From an uncultured bacterium (GTDB taxonomy: Bacteria > Bacillota > Clostridia > Christensenellales > UBA1242), in contig CASXBC010000012.1 of assembly GCA_949474265.1 (NCBI GenBank), positions 1 through 33,240 on the forward strand: 33,240 nt of DNA, in the 5' to 3' direction. Below are positions 8,501 through 20,688 of the stretch, piece by piece. Under the pieces are notes generated by a model that ran no database searches, was not told where the DNA came from, and saw nothing but the letters and a program-made list of their open reading frames with translations. Position 1 is the stretch's first letter. Each line of letters starts with the position of its first letter. Both the position numbers and the translations under genes were made by a program.

Positions 8501-10112
8501 GGAATTTGGCGGAGATATCATTGTTTCTGTTGATGACCTTAAAGAAGGACAGTCATCTGCACTTGATTTGTTTGGTGGAAAGAGCTTGAAAGTTCAAGGC
8601 AATCTTGATATAAACAACAATGGCACTAAGCACCTTGTTGACCTTCTATATTCGAATGTTGATGAGGGTATGTATTTGACATATTCACATGGTTCAAATA
8701 TTGATAAGGGCAACAAATTTAAAGCAAAAATTGAAAATGCAAACATGAGCGAAATTGTTTCGATGATTGTTAAATTTGCAAACCTTGGACTTAGTGACAA
8801 TATGAAGCAAGCTTGGAACATTTCAAACTGCACAACAGATTTCTCATATATTCAAGCACTGCTTGGACTTGGCAAGACAGAAATAGAAGACCCTATTTCA
8901 AAAGCAGACAATTTGCTCAACTCTGTTGAAAACATAACAAAAATGCTTGGAAAAATCAAACTTGAGAAATATTTGGCTGAGAATGGATTAAACAATATTT
9001 TGCTTACAGTTGAATTGAAGTTGAATGAAAATGTTGCACCAGCAATTGTTTCAATTGTTTTGAAAGAAGAAGTTGTTGGAGACATTGTGGTTGCAAAACT
9101 TAGACAAATTTCCATAAATGACCTTGTTTTTGGAGGAAAAACAATCAATCTTGCAATTGATGTTCAAGATTTTGATGAGATAAATTTTGATTATGACAAA
9201 ACTCAAGAACACATAGTGTTTAGTGACATAACCAAGATTGTTGACAGTGCAGTAAATACAATGAATCAGAGAGAAATAACTTATCAGGGTAGCTTCTTGG
9301 TTGACCTAGGAGCTGCAGGAAAGATTGAACTTTCAAATATGCATCTTTATGTAAAACTTCCAAATCCAAAGACAAATGAAAAATTGTATTTGCAAGCAGA
9401 ATATGATATTAAGGCAGACAGTCTTGCAGCATTGTTGATTGAGGGAAGTGACAGCAAAAAGAGAAGTGCAATCATTGAATATAAAGATGGTCAGATTTCT
9501 GTTGTTGAAAGATTTGAGAAATTGGAGTGGTTCCAATACAAAACAAAATATAAAACAGCATCCTGTGCATTGAGCGAACTTGGAAATATAGACAATCTGA
9601 AGAGTGTTGTTTACACTGCACTTGGGCTTAACGGAACAGGTGAGACTACTATTAATGCTGTTATAAATAATATCAAATTCCCTACTCCAACAATAGAAGA
9701 ACTTATTACTGATTTTACTTCAAACATGGGCGAATACTGTTTGGCACTTAATGGCAAGCATTTAACAGGTATGGATGACTCAGATACTTTCAAAATCAAG
9801 CTGAAAGACAGCCAAAATTATGAGGTTAAAGTTTCAAACCCTGACATGATTAAAGATTATGGACAAATGGATGAAAATGGGAATTATATGCCATATAATG
9901 CTGTTGTGAAGTTTATTGATTCAATCAGATGTGATGCAAATGATAAGCCACTTAAGGCAAGTATTGCAAAAATATCATTTAATTTAACTTCTGCAAATGA
10001 GCAATATACATTCCTTCAGTATTCTGCTAATGGACTTAATCTTGGAGGAAATACAATTGCCTCCAATGAACAGTTTAGACAAAACTATTTTAGTTTTGTG
10101 AGCTGTCCATAA
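5532..10112 (+). CDS. Giant (1526 aa) single-TM-anchored, beta-rich repetitive hypothetical protein
   Basis: TAATG overlap with upstream ORF; N-terminal TM FTFYFFITLAVFFGYVELFGG; recurring divergent modules of alternating hydrophobic beta strands followed by helical segments. Confidence 0.9.
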   Translation: MDNPIKKKSLMPRMFRAFTFYFFITLAVFFGYVELFGGVKTINGTLPENEAQGEIDMSFSNFVNNMMSMQNIYVEDLQLDFEGGGMSISASVDIAVDMATKQIALDAKVNVDGNKYDLGVVYAEPEVFVSVNDKTYKFVTSSEEGSLDFSELMRFLVGISKDINIDTSGLDKVLTSLGIDLKNLDMATLLDQLDISTKKSEGEVKISIIAFNHVEVMIVCDEDCFMKSATLKGMNIGSNSLLMSVPKVEMNINNISEKIEAPRDKVLVDMSALTDYSVYTQNLFTNDFVQADIKVEASGKIYDAKIHLDNSGKTKLNISTEVEGYAISVAYVNDTIFVKANDYGVSISVEDLKYWKDRIITIIEEKTSKSVTELLNELLDKYINTDESADFVGKLQSYIKNLMSSSENFGLYLPSEAENSENKFVMKWADKFVVELEKQDNMLSSLTANCKDVNVNINFKVVDFGVEAPIDCEDLSAVLTKLDNLLNYIENGVYEFDFNVSYNGLDFAGKFKYAKNVFEISDVLIAGEIANIRIENGFVYFSYGNMKLKIDVPENDGSDQSVNFRETLSKFLSDTMGVEINFGKFEELLNMIVNYSAEDWKTKLVLTLSGNPNDFTLTTSNKTENGLSKILTAKVTFKDDKIDTAKISLYDILTADIKVDNVAESTIKPFDEEQYKDYSTDFMAGALDSLEVVSNVYGFSSDIAIRYSKTTFYGEVVAMLVKTENNLYAIDGYLPAVSIHTTSLGLNSYIYIIGQTLYLDINGLQVCADLTETTINEILQFVEQKFGMKLAGEGNALAGGMEAVKIILPAIDKIYGSWLTVGGNGVQVNIDDALWYGKDSRFEDIVLQAFVQNSNHVIMPTKLVLGANIYDPNTLVYDDYSDAWLYAGEDENGNKNIIEDAVTKNLNFGAYFTNISVGTFAESIDRVFDISDKKYENLSSVLSNYGVTKLSDFNSYKTVLTLAESVYDYAMSMNYQVSIDASMTDEMSKLEFGGDIIVSVDDLKEGQSSALDLFGGKSLKVQGNLDINNNGTKHLVDLLYSNVDEGMYLTYSHGSNIDKGNKFKAKIENANMSEIVSMIVKFANLGLSDNMKQAWNISNCTTDFSYIQALLGLGKTEIEDPISKADNLLNSVENITKMLGKIKLEKYLAENGLNNILLTVELKLNENVAPAIVSIVLKEEVVGDIVVAKLRQISINDLVFGGKTINLAIDVQDFDEINFDYDKTQEHIVFSDITKIVDSAVNTMNQREITYQGSFLVDLGAAGKIELSNMHLYVKLPNPKTNEKLYLQAEYDIKADSLAALLIEGSDSKKRSAIIEYKDGQISVVERFEKLEWFQYKTKYKTASCALSELGNIDNLKSVVYTALGLNGTGETTINAVINNIKFPTPTIEELITDFTSNMGEYCLALNGKHLTGMDDSDTFKIKLKDSQNYEVKVSNPDMIKDYGQMDENGNYMPYNAVVKFIDSIRCDANDKPLKASIAKISFNLTSANEQYTFLQYSANGLNLGGNTIASNEQFRQNYFSFVSCP

Positions 10113-10133
10113 GTCTTTAAAGCATGTAAAAAT

Positions 10134-10165
10134 AAAAAACATATCGAAAGCACGATATGTTTTTT
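10134..10165. terminator. Bidirectional terminator between convergent genes
   Basis: AAAAAACATATCG-AAAGCA-CGATATGTTTTTT, 13-bp stem with A/T tracts on both sides. Confidence 0.9.
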
Positions 10166-10180
10166 TTGTTATGTTAAAAA

Positions 10181-11884
10181 TTATTGAATGTTTGATTGAA
10201 ATTCATTTTTATAGTTTTCAATTGCTTCATCATCAAGTCTCGCAAACAATGGTTTTGGCAAGTTGACTTTGTGGTCTTTTCCAATATCAATTTTGCTTGC
10301 TTTTTGCCAGTTTTCAGCATCATCTGGACGTCCAGCCAGATTCAATTGTTCTGTCCAAATTTCAGTTGTTCTGTTTGGCATAATAGGGCTTGCAACTATT
10401 GCGAGTGCCTTTGCCATATTTAAACACAAATACAAAACTTTTTTGGCTCCAGCGACATCACCGTTTTTAATAAGTGTCCATGGAGCTGTTTTTTCTAAAT
10501 AAGTGTTTCCAATACTTGCAAATCTCATTATTTCTTTGTAGGCTGCTCTAAACTCTGTCTTTTCAAACAATTCGCCAATCTGAGCAGGAAGATTTTTGAT
10601 TGCTTCAATCATCTCTTTATCATTGTCATTAAGGTTTGATTTTATGTCGTCAAAATCAATTTCCATTCGTCCTTCAAAGTTTTTATTTATCATGTTTAAG
10701 GTTCGATTAAAGAAGTTTCCGTATTTGCCAACAAGCTCGGCATTTGTGTTGAGTTTAAAGCCTTCATAAGAGAAGTCGCTATCTTTGTTTTCAGGGAAAA
10801 TTGATACCAAATATGCCCTCAAAGCGTCTATGTCAATGTCGCTATGGAGAAGTGAATTTCCAAAGATGCCAATTTTCTTAGATTTTGAAAATTTTTGTCC
10901 CTCAAAGTTTAAGAAATTGAAACCAACAACATTTGTTGGGAGGTTGTATTTCTTGCAAGCAAGATTCATGCTTGGAAAGAAAACTGCGTGAAAGTCAATG
11001 TTGTCCTTTCCAATAAAGTTGTAAATTTCACACTCAGGATTTTGCCACCTATCTTTAACCATTTCGTCTCCACCAAGTTCTTTAGTGATTGAAATATATC
11101 CAATAGGAGCATCAAACCAAACATAGAAAACCTTATCTTCAAAGTCTTTTAAAGGCACTTTAATTCCCCAAGGAATGTCACGAGTGATACAACGAGGTTT
11201 CAAGCCTTCTTTAAACCACTTGTTTGTCATTGAGTAAACATGTGGACGCCAGATATCTTTTTTTGTTTCAACCCATTTTTGAAGTTGTGGTTGAATTTTG
11301 TCAAGGCAAATATAAATATGTTTTGTTTCCTTTTTTACGGCATCTTTTCCGCAGAAAGAGCATTTTGGGCTCTTGAGCATATCGAGTTCGTAGGTCATCC
11401 CGCATTTGTCGCATTGGTCACCATAAGCTTTATCATATCCGCAATAAGGACATACTCCATAGACAAATCTATCTGCTAAAGCAATGTGGTCATGCTCGCA
11501 GAAGAGCATATTGCTTTTTTGCACTTCAGTAAAGCCATTTTTGTAAATTTCATTGAAGAAATCAGTTGTAATTTGTTTGTGAACCTCTGTGTTTGTTCCG
11601 CTAAAAATATCAAAATTGATTGAAAGTCTGTTTGCAATTTCTTTCATTTTGTTGTTCATTTGAGAGATGTAGGCTGATGGCTCCATCCCTGCTTCTTTTG
11701 CTGAGATATAGCTTGTTGTGCCGTGGTCATCTGTTCCGCTTACATAAACAACATCATTGCCTTTTGTTTTGTGATAACGAGTGAAAACATCACCAGGCAA
11801 CCAACATCCAACGACATGACCAAGGTGAGGTAATCCGTTTACATACAAAAGTGCAGATGTAACTAAAATTTTTTTCTTTTCCAT
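10181..11884 (-). CDS. metG: Methionyl-tRNA synthetase
   Basis: ALLYVNGLPHLGHVVG class I signature, double zinc knuckles CPYCGYDKAYGDQCDKCG and CSFCGKD, FSKSKKIG (KMSKS-type). Confidence 0.93.
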   Translation of the reverse strand: MEKKKILVTSALLYVNGLPHLGHVVGCWLPGDVFTRYHKTKGNDVVYVSGTDDHGTTSYISAKEAGMEPSAYISQMNNKMKEIANRLSINFDIFSGTNTEVHKQITTDFFNEIYKNGFTEVQKSNMLFCEHDHIALADRFVYGVCPYCGYDKAYGDQCDKCGMTYELDMLKSPKCSFCGKDAVKKETKHIYICLDKIQPQLQKWVETKKDIWRPHVYSMTNKWFKEGLKPRCITRDIPWGIKVPLKDFEDKVFYVWFDAPIGYISITKELGGDEMVKDRWQNPECEIYNFIGKDNIDFHAVFFPSMNLACKKYNLPTNVVGFNFLNFEGQKFSKSKKIGIFGNSLLHSDIDIDALRAYLVSIFPENKDSDFSYEGFKLNTNAELVGKYGNFFNRTLNMINKNFEGRMEIDFDDIKSNLNDNDKEMIEAIKNLPAQIGELFEKTEFRAAYKEIMRFASIGNTYLEKTAPWTLIKNGDVAGAKKVLYLCLNMAKALAIVASPIMPNRTTEIWTEQLNLAGRPDDAENWQKASKIDIGKDHKVNLPKPLFARLDDEAIENYKNEFQSNIQ

Positions 11885-11950
11885 TATTTTTCCTTATTTA
11901 AAAATTTGATTTTTGTAGTTTTATTTGAGATTTTAGTTTAAGTTTTAATT

Positions 11951-13282
11951 TTAAGGCATCACAGATGCCATTCGTCCGTTTTTGATAACTTCAATTATTT
12001 TTGAAATAGGCAGATTCTTTTGCTCTCCGGTTTCCATATTTTTAATGGCATAAGTCTCAGTCTTAACTTCCTCATCTCCAACAATGATTGCAAACTTAAT
12101 TTGTCTGCGATTTGCTTCTTTCATTTTTGATTTGAAAGACTTATTTTCATAGAAACAGTCTGCTTTGATGCCATTTTCTCTCAACTGCTCTACAAGTTTT
12201 AAACTTGGCAGGAGAGTGTCATCAAAATTGATTATTGCGCATTCTGTTTCATTTGTAGCTGACAAATCAAAATAGTTTTCTTGCAAGAGCAGGCTGTAGA
12301 GTCTTGTTATTCCGACACTCATTCCGACGCCTGGCATTTTGTCATTGGAGAAATAGCCGCAAAGATTTTCAAATCTTCCGCCACCACCAAGTGCTCCAAG
12401 CCCTCTTCTACCTGTGAGGAAACTTTCAAAAACTGTACCTGTATAATAGTTGTGACCTCGGATTATTGCAAGGTTAAAAATTATCTGTTTTGCACCCATT
12501 GCGTTTAGAATTTGAGCTGTTTGACAAAGTTCTTCAATTCCAGAAAGGAAGAGTGAATTTGAGGAAATCTTTTTAAGCTTTGTTGAGACTTCTTCAATTG
12601 TTCCAGAAGTTTTTATTATTGAAATCAAATCATTTCTTTCTTTTTCATTCAATCCAAGAGCTTCAAGTTGATACATGATTTCTTCTTTTGGTAATTTCTC
12701 AATTTTATCCAAAACAATCAAAATATCTATGGTTTTGTCCTCTTTTTGAATTTCTTGAATATATCCGCTCAATATCTTTCTGTTTGACACTTCAATTGTT
12801 ACATCAAGATTGAGAGCTTGATAACATTTTTCAAACAAATGTATACACTCAGCATCACTTACAATTGAAAGTTCTCCATTGCCAATAATGTCGGCATCAC
12901 ATTGATAAAATTCTCTATATCGACCTTTTTGTGGTCTTTCTCCTCTGTAAACCTTGCCTATTTGGTATCTTTTAAAAGGAAAATTTAATTCGTTTTTGTG
13001 CATTGAAACAAAACGTGCAAGAGGGACTGTAAGGTCATATCTCATACACATATCAGTTGAGCCTTTTGAGAAACGGTAAACTTCTTTGTCAGTTTCACCA
13101 CCACTTTTTGCAAGCAGTGTTTCGCTATATTCCAAAATAGGTGTATCAAGTGGGAGAAAACTGTTGTCTTGAAAGACTTTTTCTATTTTGTTTAAAAGGC
13201 TGGAAAACAACAGCTGCTCTTTTGGCATAAGTTCCCAAAAGCCTTGCAGTTTTTTAGGGGTAATAAGATTGTTTTGTTTCAT
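11951..13282 (-). CDS. hisS: Histidyl-tRNA synthetase
   Basis: TPKKLQGFWELMPKE, YDLTVPLARF, RGHNYYTGTVFE, GLGALGGGGRFE motifs; SD AAGGAG. Confidence 0.93.
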   Translation of the reverse strand: MKQNNLITPKKLQGFWELMPKEQLLFSSLLNKIEKVFQDNSFLPLDTPILEYSETLLAKSGGETDKEVYRFSKGSTDMCMRYDLTVPLARFVSMHKNELNFPFKRYQIGKVYRGERPQKGRYREFYQCDADIIGNGELSIVSDAECIHLFEKCYQALNLDVTIEVSNRKILSGYIQEIQKEDKTIDILIVLDKIEKLPKEEIMYQLEALGLNEKERNDLISIIKTSGTIEEVSTKLKKISSNSLFLSGIEELCQTAQILNAMGAKQIIFNLAIIRGHNYYTGTVFESFLTGRRGLGALGGGGRFENLCGYFSNDKMPGVGMSVGITRLYSLLLQENYFDLSATNETECAIINFDDTLLPSLKLVEQLRENGIKADCFYENKSFKSKMKEANRRQIKFAIIVGDEEVKTETYAIKNMETGEQKNLPISKIIEVIKNGRMASVMP

Positions 13283-13299
13283 TTGTTCTCCTTAATTAA

Positions 13300-13328
13300 T
13301 GTATAATTTTAACTAAATCAATGGTCAA
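13300..13328 (-). promoter_or_regulatory. hisS promoter
   Basis: Minus strand TTGACC-N17-TATACA. Confidence 0.7.
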
Positions 13329-13362
13329 AGTCAAACAAAATTCGTCATAAAATTTTTCATAT

Positions 13363-13544
13363 TTATACACAATTGTATTCCACTTATCCACAAATTTATA
13401 AATATACATTTGCATTTATGAATATTCAATCATAAAAAATTTTACAAAATTGGGGATAAAATGGGCAAGTTATCCACATTTCCACATTATTGTGGACAAA
13501 TATTAGCCAAAAGTGGGCTTTTTAGTATATTTTGTTGTTGATAA
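13363..13544. promoter_or_regulatory. DnaA-box cluster (candidate oriC or DnaA-binding locus)
   Basis: TTATACACA 13363-13371(+), TTATCCACA 13384-13392(+), TTATCCACA 13470-13478(+); one-mismatch sites TTATCCCCA 13451-13459(-), TTGTCCACA 13491-13499(-), TTATCAACA 13536-13544(-); very AT-rich sequence follows (13545-13680). Confidence 0.65.
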
Positions 13545-13682
13545 CTTTTAGACCTTTGAATTTGTTTAAAATTGTCAATTTTTGTTTTTTGCATAAAGTT
13601 TAAATATTTTGCAACTTTAAACATTCTTGATGAATAGATAATTCATTAAAATGTATTTATATTCATTTTCAAAATTTATAAA

Positions 13683-15728
13683 TTAATTTGATGATGTATG
13701 CTTTTTCACTAGGAACTTACTTGGGGTTTTGTCGCTTATAAAATATAGATTATGAAGTGCTCTGGTGGCTGACACGTAAAGAAGATTTTTATCTAGTTCG
13801 TTTTGGTAAGTTTGGTTATTTGCATAAGGAATTATTACACAGTCAAACTCGACTCCTTTTGCTTGTGCAGGGGTGGTAATAACTCGTTTAGAAGTGCTTA
13901 CTGACAAATCGTTATCCAAAATTTTAAATTTCTTAATGATTTTGCTTTCTTTTTGCAGTGTTTTAATTTGCTCTTTAGTTTTGCAAATAATTGCAATTGT
14001 TTGCTTTCTAGCTTTTTCATTTTTCTCTATTTTAGAGAGAAGTTGCTCTATCTTGCTTGCACAATTTGAAGCTTTTACAAACTCAACTTCGTCACCATTT
14101 CTATTTACATTGTCAGCAATATGTTTTCCAAGTATCCTTTGTGAGAATACGGAAATTTGCATTGTACTGCGATAAGATTTTGTGAGATGCCTTAAAGATG
14201 ACTTTGTCAAACTTGCAAGGTTTTCAAGATAATTGAGGGATAGAGTACGGTCAATGCTTTGATAAATGTCTCCAAGGTAAAGTTTTGCACATCCCCAAAT
14301 TTTTTCAAACAAATAGAAATGGCAAGGGGTGTAGTCTTGCATTTCATCCACAATGACATACTTTGCTTCGTAAATATTTTTAAGAGAGAAAAGATTTTCT
14401 TTTATGAGCAAAATTGGTGCAATGTCATAAGCACCGATAGTTTCAATCTCGTCAAGACCAATATTTCGTAGAAACAAATTGTAAATTTTTAAAAGGTCAG
14501 TGGTTATGAATTTGTCATATAACAATTTTTTTGCTCGTTTAAGCAAATCTTCTTTTGATGTTGTTGGAATACTAAATTTTTCCATTATTGTCTCAGCAAT
14601 AACATCAATTCTCTTATGAATAGATATTTTTCCAAGTCTATTGAAGAATATGTCTTTCATTTCATCTGCGTTGATAACTATGTCGCCAAATGCCATTGAA
14701 TTTGGCACAAATAGATTGCATATATCATTGTTTAAAAAGCTTCTTAGGTCAGTTAAAAATTCAAAAGAGGATTTTATGGCAATATTTTCAAAATCTTGCT
14801 GATTTTGTTTGCTTATGACCCTGTCAAGCATAGCTTCTCTTGATTCAAAAGGATGTTCCAACAATCTCTTTGCCATTTCTGAAAAAGTTGTTGTAAATGG
14901 CTTGTCCTCTCCAAGTGCTGGCAAGACGTCATTTATATAGTCTGCAAATAGTTCTGAAGGAGAGAGAATGATTATGTCATCACTTTTTAGGCTGTTTCTA
15001 TATTTGTATAGAAGATAAGAAACTCTGTGCATTGCTATTGAGGTTTTTCCTGAGCCAGCAACACCTTGCACAATAGTGTTTTTAAAGTCTTCATCACGTA
15101 TAAGCACATTTTGCTCTTTTTGAATGGTTGACACAATGTCGTGCATTTTTGATGTCGTATTTTGAGAAAGCTGCTCCATAAGTATGTCATCATCAATGAC
15201 GAGATTGCTGTCAATATAGTATTTTAACTCACCATTTTCAATTTTGAATTGTCGCTTAAGTGAAACATTGCCAGAGATTTCTCCATCTGGACAGGTGTAT
15301 GATGTTTTTCCGATTTTGTCATCATAATAAAGCGAGCAAACATCTGCACGCCAATCATAAACCAAATTCTTGTTTTCTTCATCTTGTATAAGACCAAGCC
15401 CAATATAAAAGTTTGAATTTGTCTTTTGGTCATCAGCCTTAAAATCAAATCTGCCAAAATAAGGATTTTTCTTTTGTCTGGTCAGTCTTGAAGTTTCTTT
15501 TTTTAAGTTTAGATTTTGTTGCTCTAAATTTTCGATAGAAAGATTTATGTCGGCAAATTCGTCTCCATCATGTAGGTCATAATAGTGTTGAGAAAAATAA
15601 TGTTTAAAGTTTTGCACACTTTCTTCATTTTTCTTGATTTGCTTAGTGTCTCGCACTTTCAATCTGTCGATTTGAGTTGAAACATTTTCAAGATAATCTT
15701 TCTCCAAATCAAAAATTTCTTTTTCCAT
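13683..15728 (-). CDS. helD: UvrD/Rep-like helicase, HelD (RNA polymerase recycling) type
   Basis: VQGVAGSGKTSIAMHR Walker A, VDEMQDYTPCHFYLFEKIWG Walker B, TPAQAKGVEFDCVIIP and LLYVSATRALHNLYF helicase motifs. Start ATG 15728 preceded by AGGAGG. Confidence 0.85.
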   Translation of the reverse strand: MEKEIFDLEKDYLENVSTQIDRLKVRDTKQIKKNEESVQNFKHYFSQHYYDLHDGDEFADINLSIENLEQQNLNLKKETSRLTRQKKNPYFGRFDFKADDQKTNSNFYIGLGLIQDEENKNLVYDWRADVCSLYYDDKIGKTSYTCPDGEISGNVSLKRQFKIENGELKYYIDSNLVIDDDILMEQLSQNTTSKMHDIVSTIQKEQNVLIRDEDFKNTIVQGVAGSGKTSIAMHRVSYLLYKYRNSLKSDDIIILSPSELFADYINDVLPALGEDKPFTTTFSEMAKRLLEHPFESREAMLDRVISKQNQQDFENIAIKSSFEFLTDLRSFLNNDICNLFVPNSMAFGDIVINADEMKDIFFNRLGKISIHKRIDVIAETIMEKFSIPTTSKEDLLKRAKKLLYDKFITTDLLKIYNLFLRNIGLDEIETIGAYDIAPILLIKENLFSLKNIYEAKYVIVDEMQDYTPCHFYLFEKIWGCAKLYLGDIYQSIDRTLSLNYLENLASLTKSSLRHLTKSYRSTMQISVFSQRILGKHIADNVNRNGDEVEFVKASNCASKIEQLLSKIEKNEKARKQTIAIICKTKEQIKTLQKESKIIKKFKILDNDLSVSTSKRVITTPAQAKGVEFDCVIIPYANNQTYQNELDKNLLYVSATRALHNLYFISDKTPSKFLVKKHTSSN

Positions 15729-15795
15729 CTCTCCTCCTTTCAAGAAAAAGGGGTATATAGCAAGGAAGAAGATTTCTAAAAATCTTCTTCAAATA

Positions 15796-18375
15796 CTATT
15801 CGTTTTCAGTTTGGTTTTCAACAGAAGAAACTTCTTGAGAGTTTTCGTTTTCTAAGTCTGTTGGTTGTTCTTCAGAGGCGTTTTCTGCTTCCTCTTCTTT
15901 TTCTGTCACTGCAACACCTGTGATTTTTGCCTCTTTTTTGAGTTTCATGATTTTCACACCTTGGCTAACTCTTGAGAAAGTGCTTATGTCTTGTACAGGA
16001 GTTCTGATAATTATTCCGCTGTCAGCAATCATGAGCAGGTCACAGTCATCAACAATTTGTTTGAGAGCAACCAATTTGCCTGTTTTGTCGTTGAAGATAC
16101 CAGCTTTAACGCCAGAACCGCCACGTTGTTGAAGTCTAAACTCATTTTCTGGTGTGAGTTTTCCAAAGCCGTTTTCTGAAATAGTAAGCATATTTGAGTT
16201 TTTATGAACAATTGCCATATCAACTACATAATCTCCGCTAGAAAGCTTAATGCTTCTCACGCCTTGACTATCTCTTCCAACTGCACGCACATCAGTTTCG
16301 TTAAATCTAATACATTTTCCGTCATGCGTAGCAATCAGGATGTCATCTCTTCCATTTGTGATGTCAACACCGATAAGTTCATCTCCTTCAACAAGTTTGA
16401 TGGCGATTTTTCCAACTTTTCTGATGTTGTCATATTCAGAAAGCACGGTCTTTTTGATAAGTCCTGTTCTTGTTGCCATGACAAGATTGAAGTCTTTTGA
16501 ATCTTTATCTTCCAAGTCCAATGGAATGATAGTGTTTACTTTTTCTCCAAGAGACAATTGAAGAAGATTTATGATGGCTCTTCCTTTTGCTTGTCTTTGT
16601 GCTTCAGGGATTTCATAAGCTTTTGCAATATAAACTTTGCCAAGGTTTGTAAAGAACAGCAAACTGTCATGACTTGATGTGATAAACATTTTTTCAACAA
16701 AATCTTCATCCTTTGTTTTGTGTGCGGTTATGCCTACACCACCACGGTGTTGAGCTTTGTATTCATCCACAGACATACGTTTAATATAGCCCATGTGAGT
16801 CATTGAGATGATGACGTTTTCTCTTGGAATAAGGTCTTCAACATCAATTCCTCCCATTTCCAAGCTTATTTCAGTTTTTCTTGCATCACCGAATTGATTT
16901 TTAACGGTTTCAAGGTCATCTCTTACGATTTTTGAAACTCTTTCAGGTTTTTCTAATATATCTTTGAAATCTGCGATTGCAGCATCAAGAGCTGCAAGTT
17001 CTTCGTTGAGTTTTTCAACTTCCAAACTTGTAAGTTTTGCAAGTCTCATATCAAGAATTGCATTTGCTTGAATCTCATCAAGTTCGAAATTTGAAGTTAA
17101 GTTTGCAAGTGCATCTTGTCTGTCTTTTGAGGTTTTGATAATTTTGATAACTTCATCAATGTTTGCAAGTGCAATAACCAAACCTTTTACAATATGTTCT
17201 CTTTCTTCAGCTTTGCGAAGGTCATATTTGGTTTTTCTTATAACAACCTCTTTTTGATGCTCAAGATAATAATAAAGCATTTCTTTAAGGTTAAGGACTT
17301 TAGGTTCTCCATTGACAAGTGCAAGCATAATAATGCCAGAATTTTGCTGGAGCATGGTGTGCTTGTAAAGTGAATTTAAAACAACTTGTGCGTTTGCGTC
17401 TTTTTTAACTTCAACAACGACACGAAGTCCGTCTCTATCACTTTCTTCTTTAAGGTCAGAGATGCCTTCAAGTTTTTTATTTTTTACGAGGTCGGCAATC
17501 TGTGTGATAAAACGTGCTTTGTTGACCTGATAAGGAAGCTCGGTGATGACAATTCTCTCTCTACCACTTGAAGTTTCCTCAATCTCTGCTTTTCCACGCA
17601 CCAGAATGCCTCCACGACCTGTTTTGTAAGCGTGTTTAATAGCGGTGCGTCCCATGATAATTCCACCTGTTGGATAGTCAGGGGCAGGGATTATTTTGAT
17701 AAGTTCTTCAATATCAATGTCTGGGTTGTCAATGAGTGCTTGAACGCCATTGATTACTTCAGTTAAGTTGTGAGGAGGAATGTTTGTAGCCATACCTACT
17801 GCAATGCCGTCTGCACCATTTACCAAAAGATTTGGAAAGCGTGCAGGAAGCACAGAAGGTTGCATCAATGTGTCATCAAAGTTTGGATAAAAGTCCACAG
17901 TCTCTTTGTCAATATCCTCGAGCATAAGAGCTGCAATTTTTGAAAGTCTTGCTTCAGTATAACGTTGAGCAGCTGGTGGGTCTCCATCAACAGAGCCAAA
18001 GTTTCCGTGTCCGTCTACAAGAGGGTATCTTATTGAAAAGTCTTGTGCAAGGCGAACAAGAGCGTCATAGACTGAGCTGTCACCATGAGGGTGATATTTA
18101 CCCATAACTTCTCCGACAATTCTGGCAGATTTTTTGTGTGGCTTGTCATAGAAATTGTTAAGTTCTCCCATTGAATACAAAATTCTTCTGTGGACAGGTT
18201 TCAAGCCGTCTCTTACATCAGGAATTGCACGGCTTACATTCACCGCCATAGCATAAGCAATGAAAGACTTTTTAAGTTCTCCCACTACTTCAATCGGTTT
18301 GATTGTCTCTTTTGCCAAAAGCTCTTTTAAATTCAATTTGCTTTCTTCATCTTTTTTGCTCATAATTTTCCCCAT
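15796..18375 (-). CDS. gyrA: DNA gyrase subunit A
   Basis: [59 protein letters not shown]-terminal beta-propeller. Alternative start at MSKKDEE. Confidence 0.97.
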   Translation of the reverse strand: MGKIMSKKDEESKLNLKELLAKETIKPIEVVGELKKSFIAYAMAVNVSRAIPDVRDGLKPVHRRILYSMGELNNFYDKPHKKSARIVGEVMGKYHPHGDSSVYDALVRLAQDFSIRYPLVDGHGNFGSVDGDPPAAQRYTEARLSKIAALMLEDIDKETVDFYPNFDDTLMQPSVLPARFPNLLVNGADGIAVGMATNIPPHNLTEVINGVQALIDNPDIDIEELIKIIPAPDYPTGGIIMGRTAIKHAYKTGRGGILVRGKAEIEETSSGRERIVITELPYQVNKARFITQIADLVKNKKLEGISDLKEESDRDGLRVVVEVKKDANAQVVLNSLYKHTMLQQNSGIIMLALVNGEPKVLNLKEMLYYYLEHQKEVVIRKTKYDLRKAEEREHIVKGLVIALANIDEVIKIIKTSKDRQDALANLTSNFELDEIQANAILDMRLAKLTSLEVEKLNEELAALDAAIADFKDILEKPERVSKIVRDDLETVKNQFGDARKTEISLEMGGIDVEDLIPRENVIISMTHMGYIKRMSVDEYKAQHRGGVGITAHKTKDEDFVEKMFITSSHDSLLFFTNLGKVYIAKAYEIPEAQRQAKGRAIINLLQLSLGEKVNTIIPLDLEDKDSKDFNLVMATRTGLIKKTVLSEYDNIRKVGKIAIKLVEGDELIGVDITNGRDDILIATHDGKCIRFNETDVRAVGRDSQGVRSIKLSSGDYVVDMAIVHKNSNMLTISENGFGKLTPENEFRLQQRGGSGVKAGIFNDKTGKLVALKQIVDDCDLLMIADSGIIIRTPVQDISTFSRVSQGVKIMKLKKEAKITGVAVTEKEEEAENASEEQPTDLENENSQEVSSVENQTENE

Positions 18376-18488
18376 GGGCTTTTCGCCCTTTTATATTTTT
18401 CTTTTCTTTTTGTTTCTATATAGTGATAAGACTATGTTGCACTCATCTTTGCAAGCAAATTCGTGCTCCTTGTCATAAACTTCTTTTA

Positions 18489-20525
<2,037 letters not shown>

Positions 20526-20652
20526 CTATATTATATCATATATATAGCAAAAAATCAATTTATTTAAGCAAAAATTGCTCTTATTTTGTCAAGAATATCT
20601 TTTGACGCCTAATTTACTGAAAAAAGGTTTTTTGCCCTTTTTAAGGCAAATT

Positions 20653-20688
20653 TTAAAGAAAAAAGGACAAAGTCTTTAAACCTTGTCC
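20653..20688 (-). terminator. Terminator overlapping the stop of the 20676..22385 gene
   Basis: Minus strand GGACAAGG-TTTAAAGA-CTTTGTCC-TTTTTT; the stem encodes the final codons (DKV-stop). Confidence 0.6.

Noticed and set aside
15766-15795. GAAGAAGATTT/AAATCTTCTTC inverted repeat after gyrA as a terminator
   Set aside because: No T tract follows on the minus strand; it overlaps the gyrA-helD junction and may be a processing hairpin, but evidence is insufficient.
16000-18375. Quinolone-resistance mutation in gyrA
   Set aside because: The [12 protein letters not shown] segment has Ser at the position equivalent to E. coli S83 and Asp at the D87 position, the usual susceptible residues; nothing to report.
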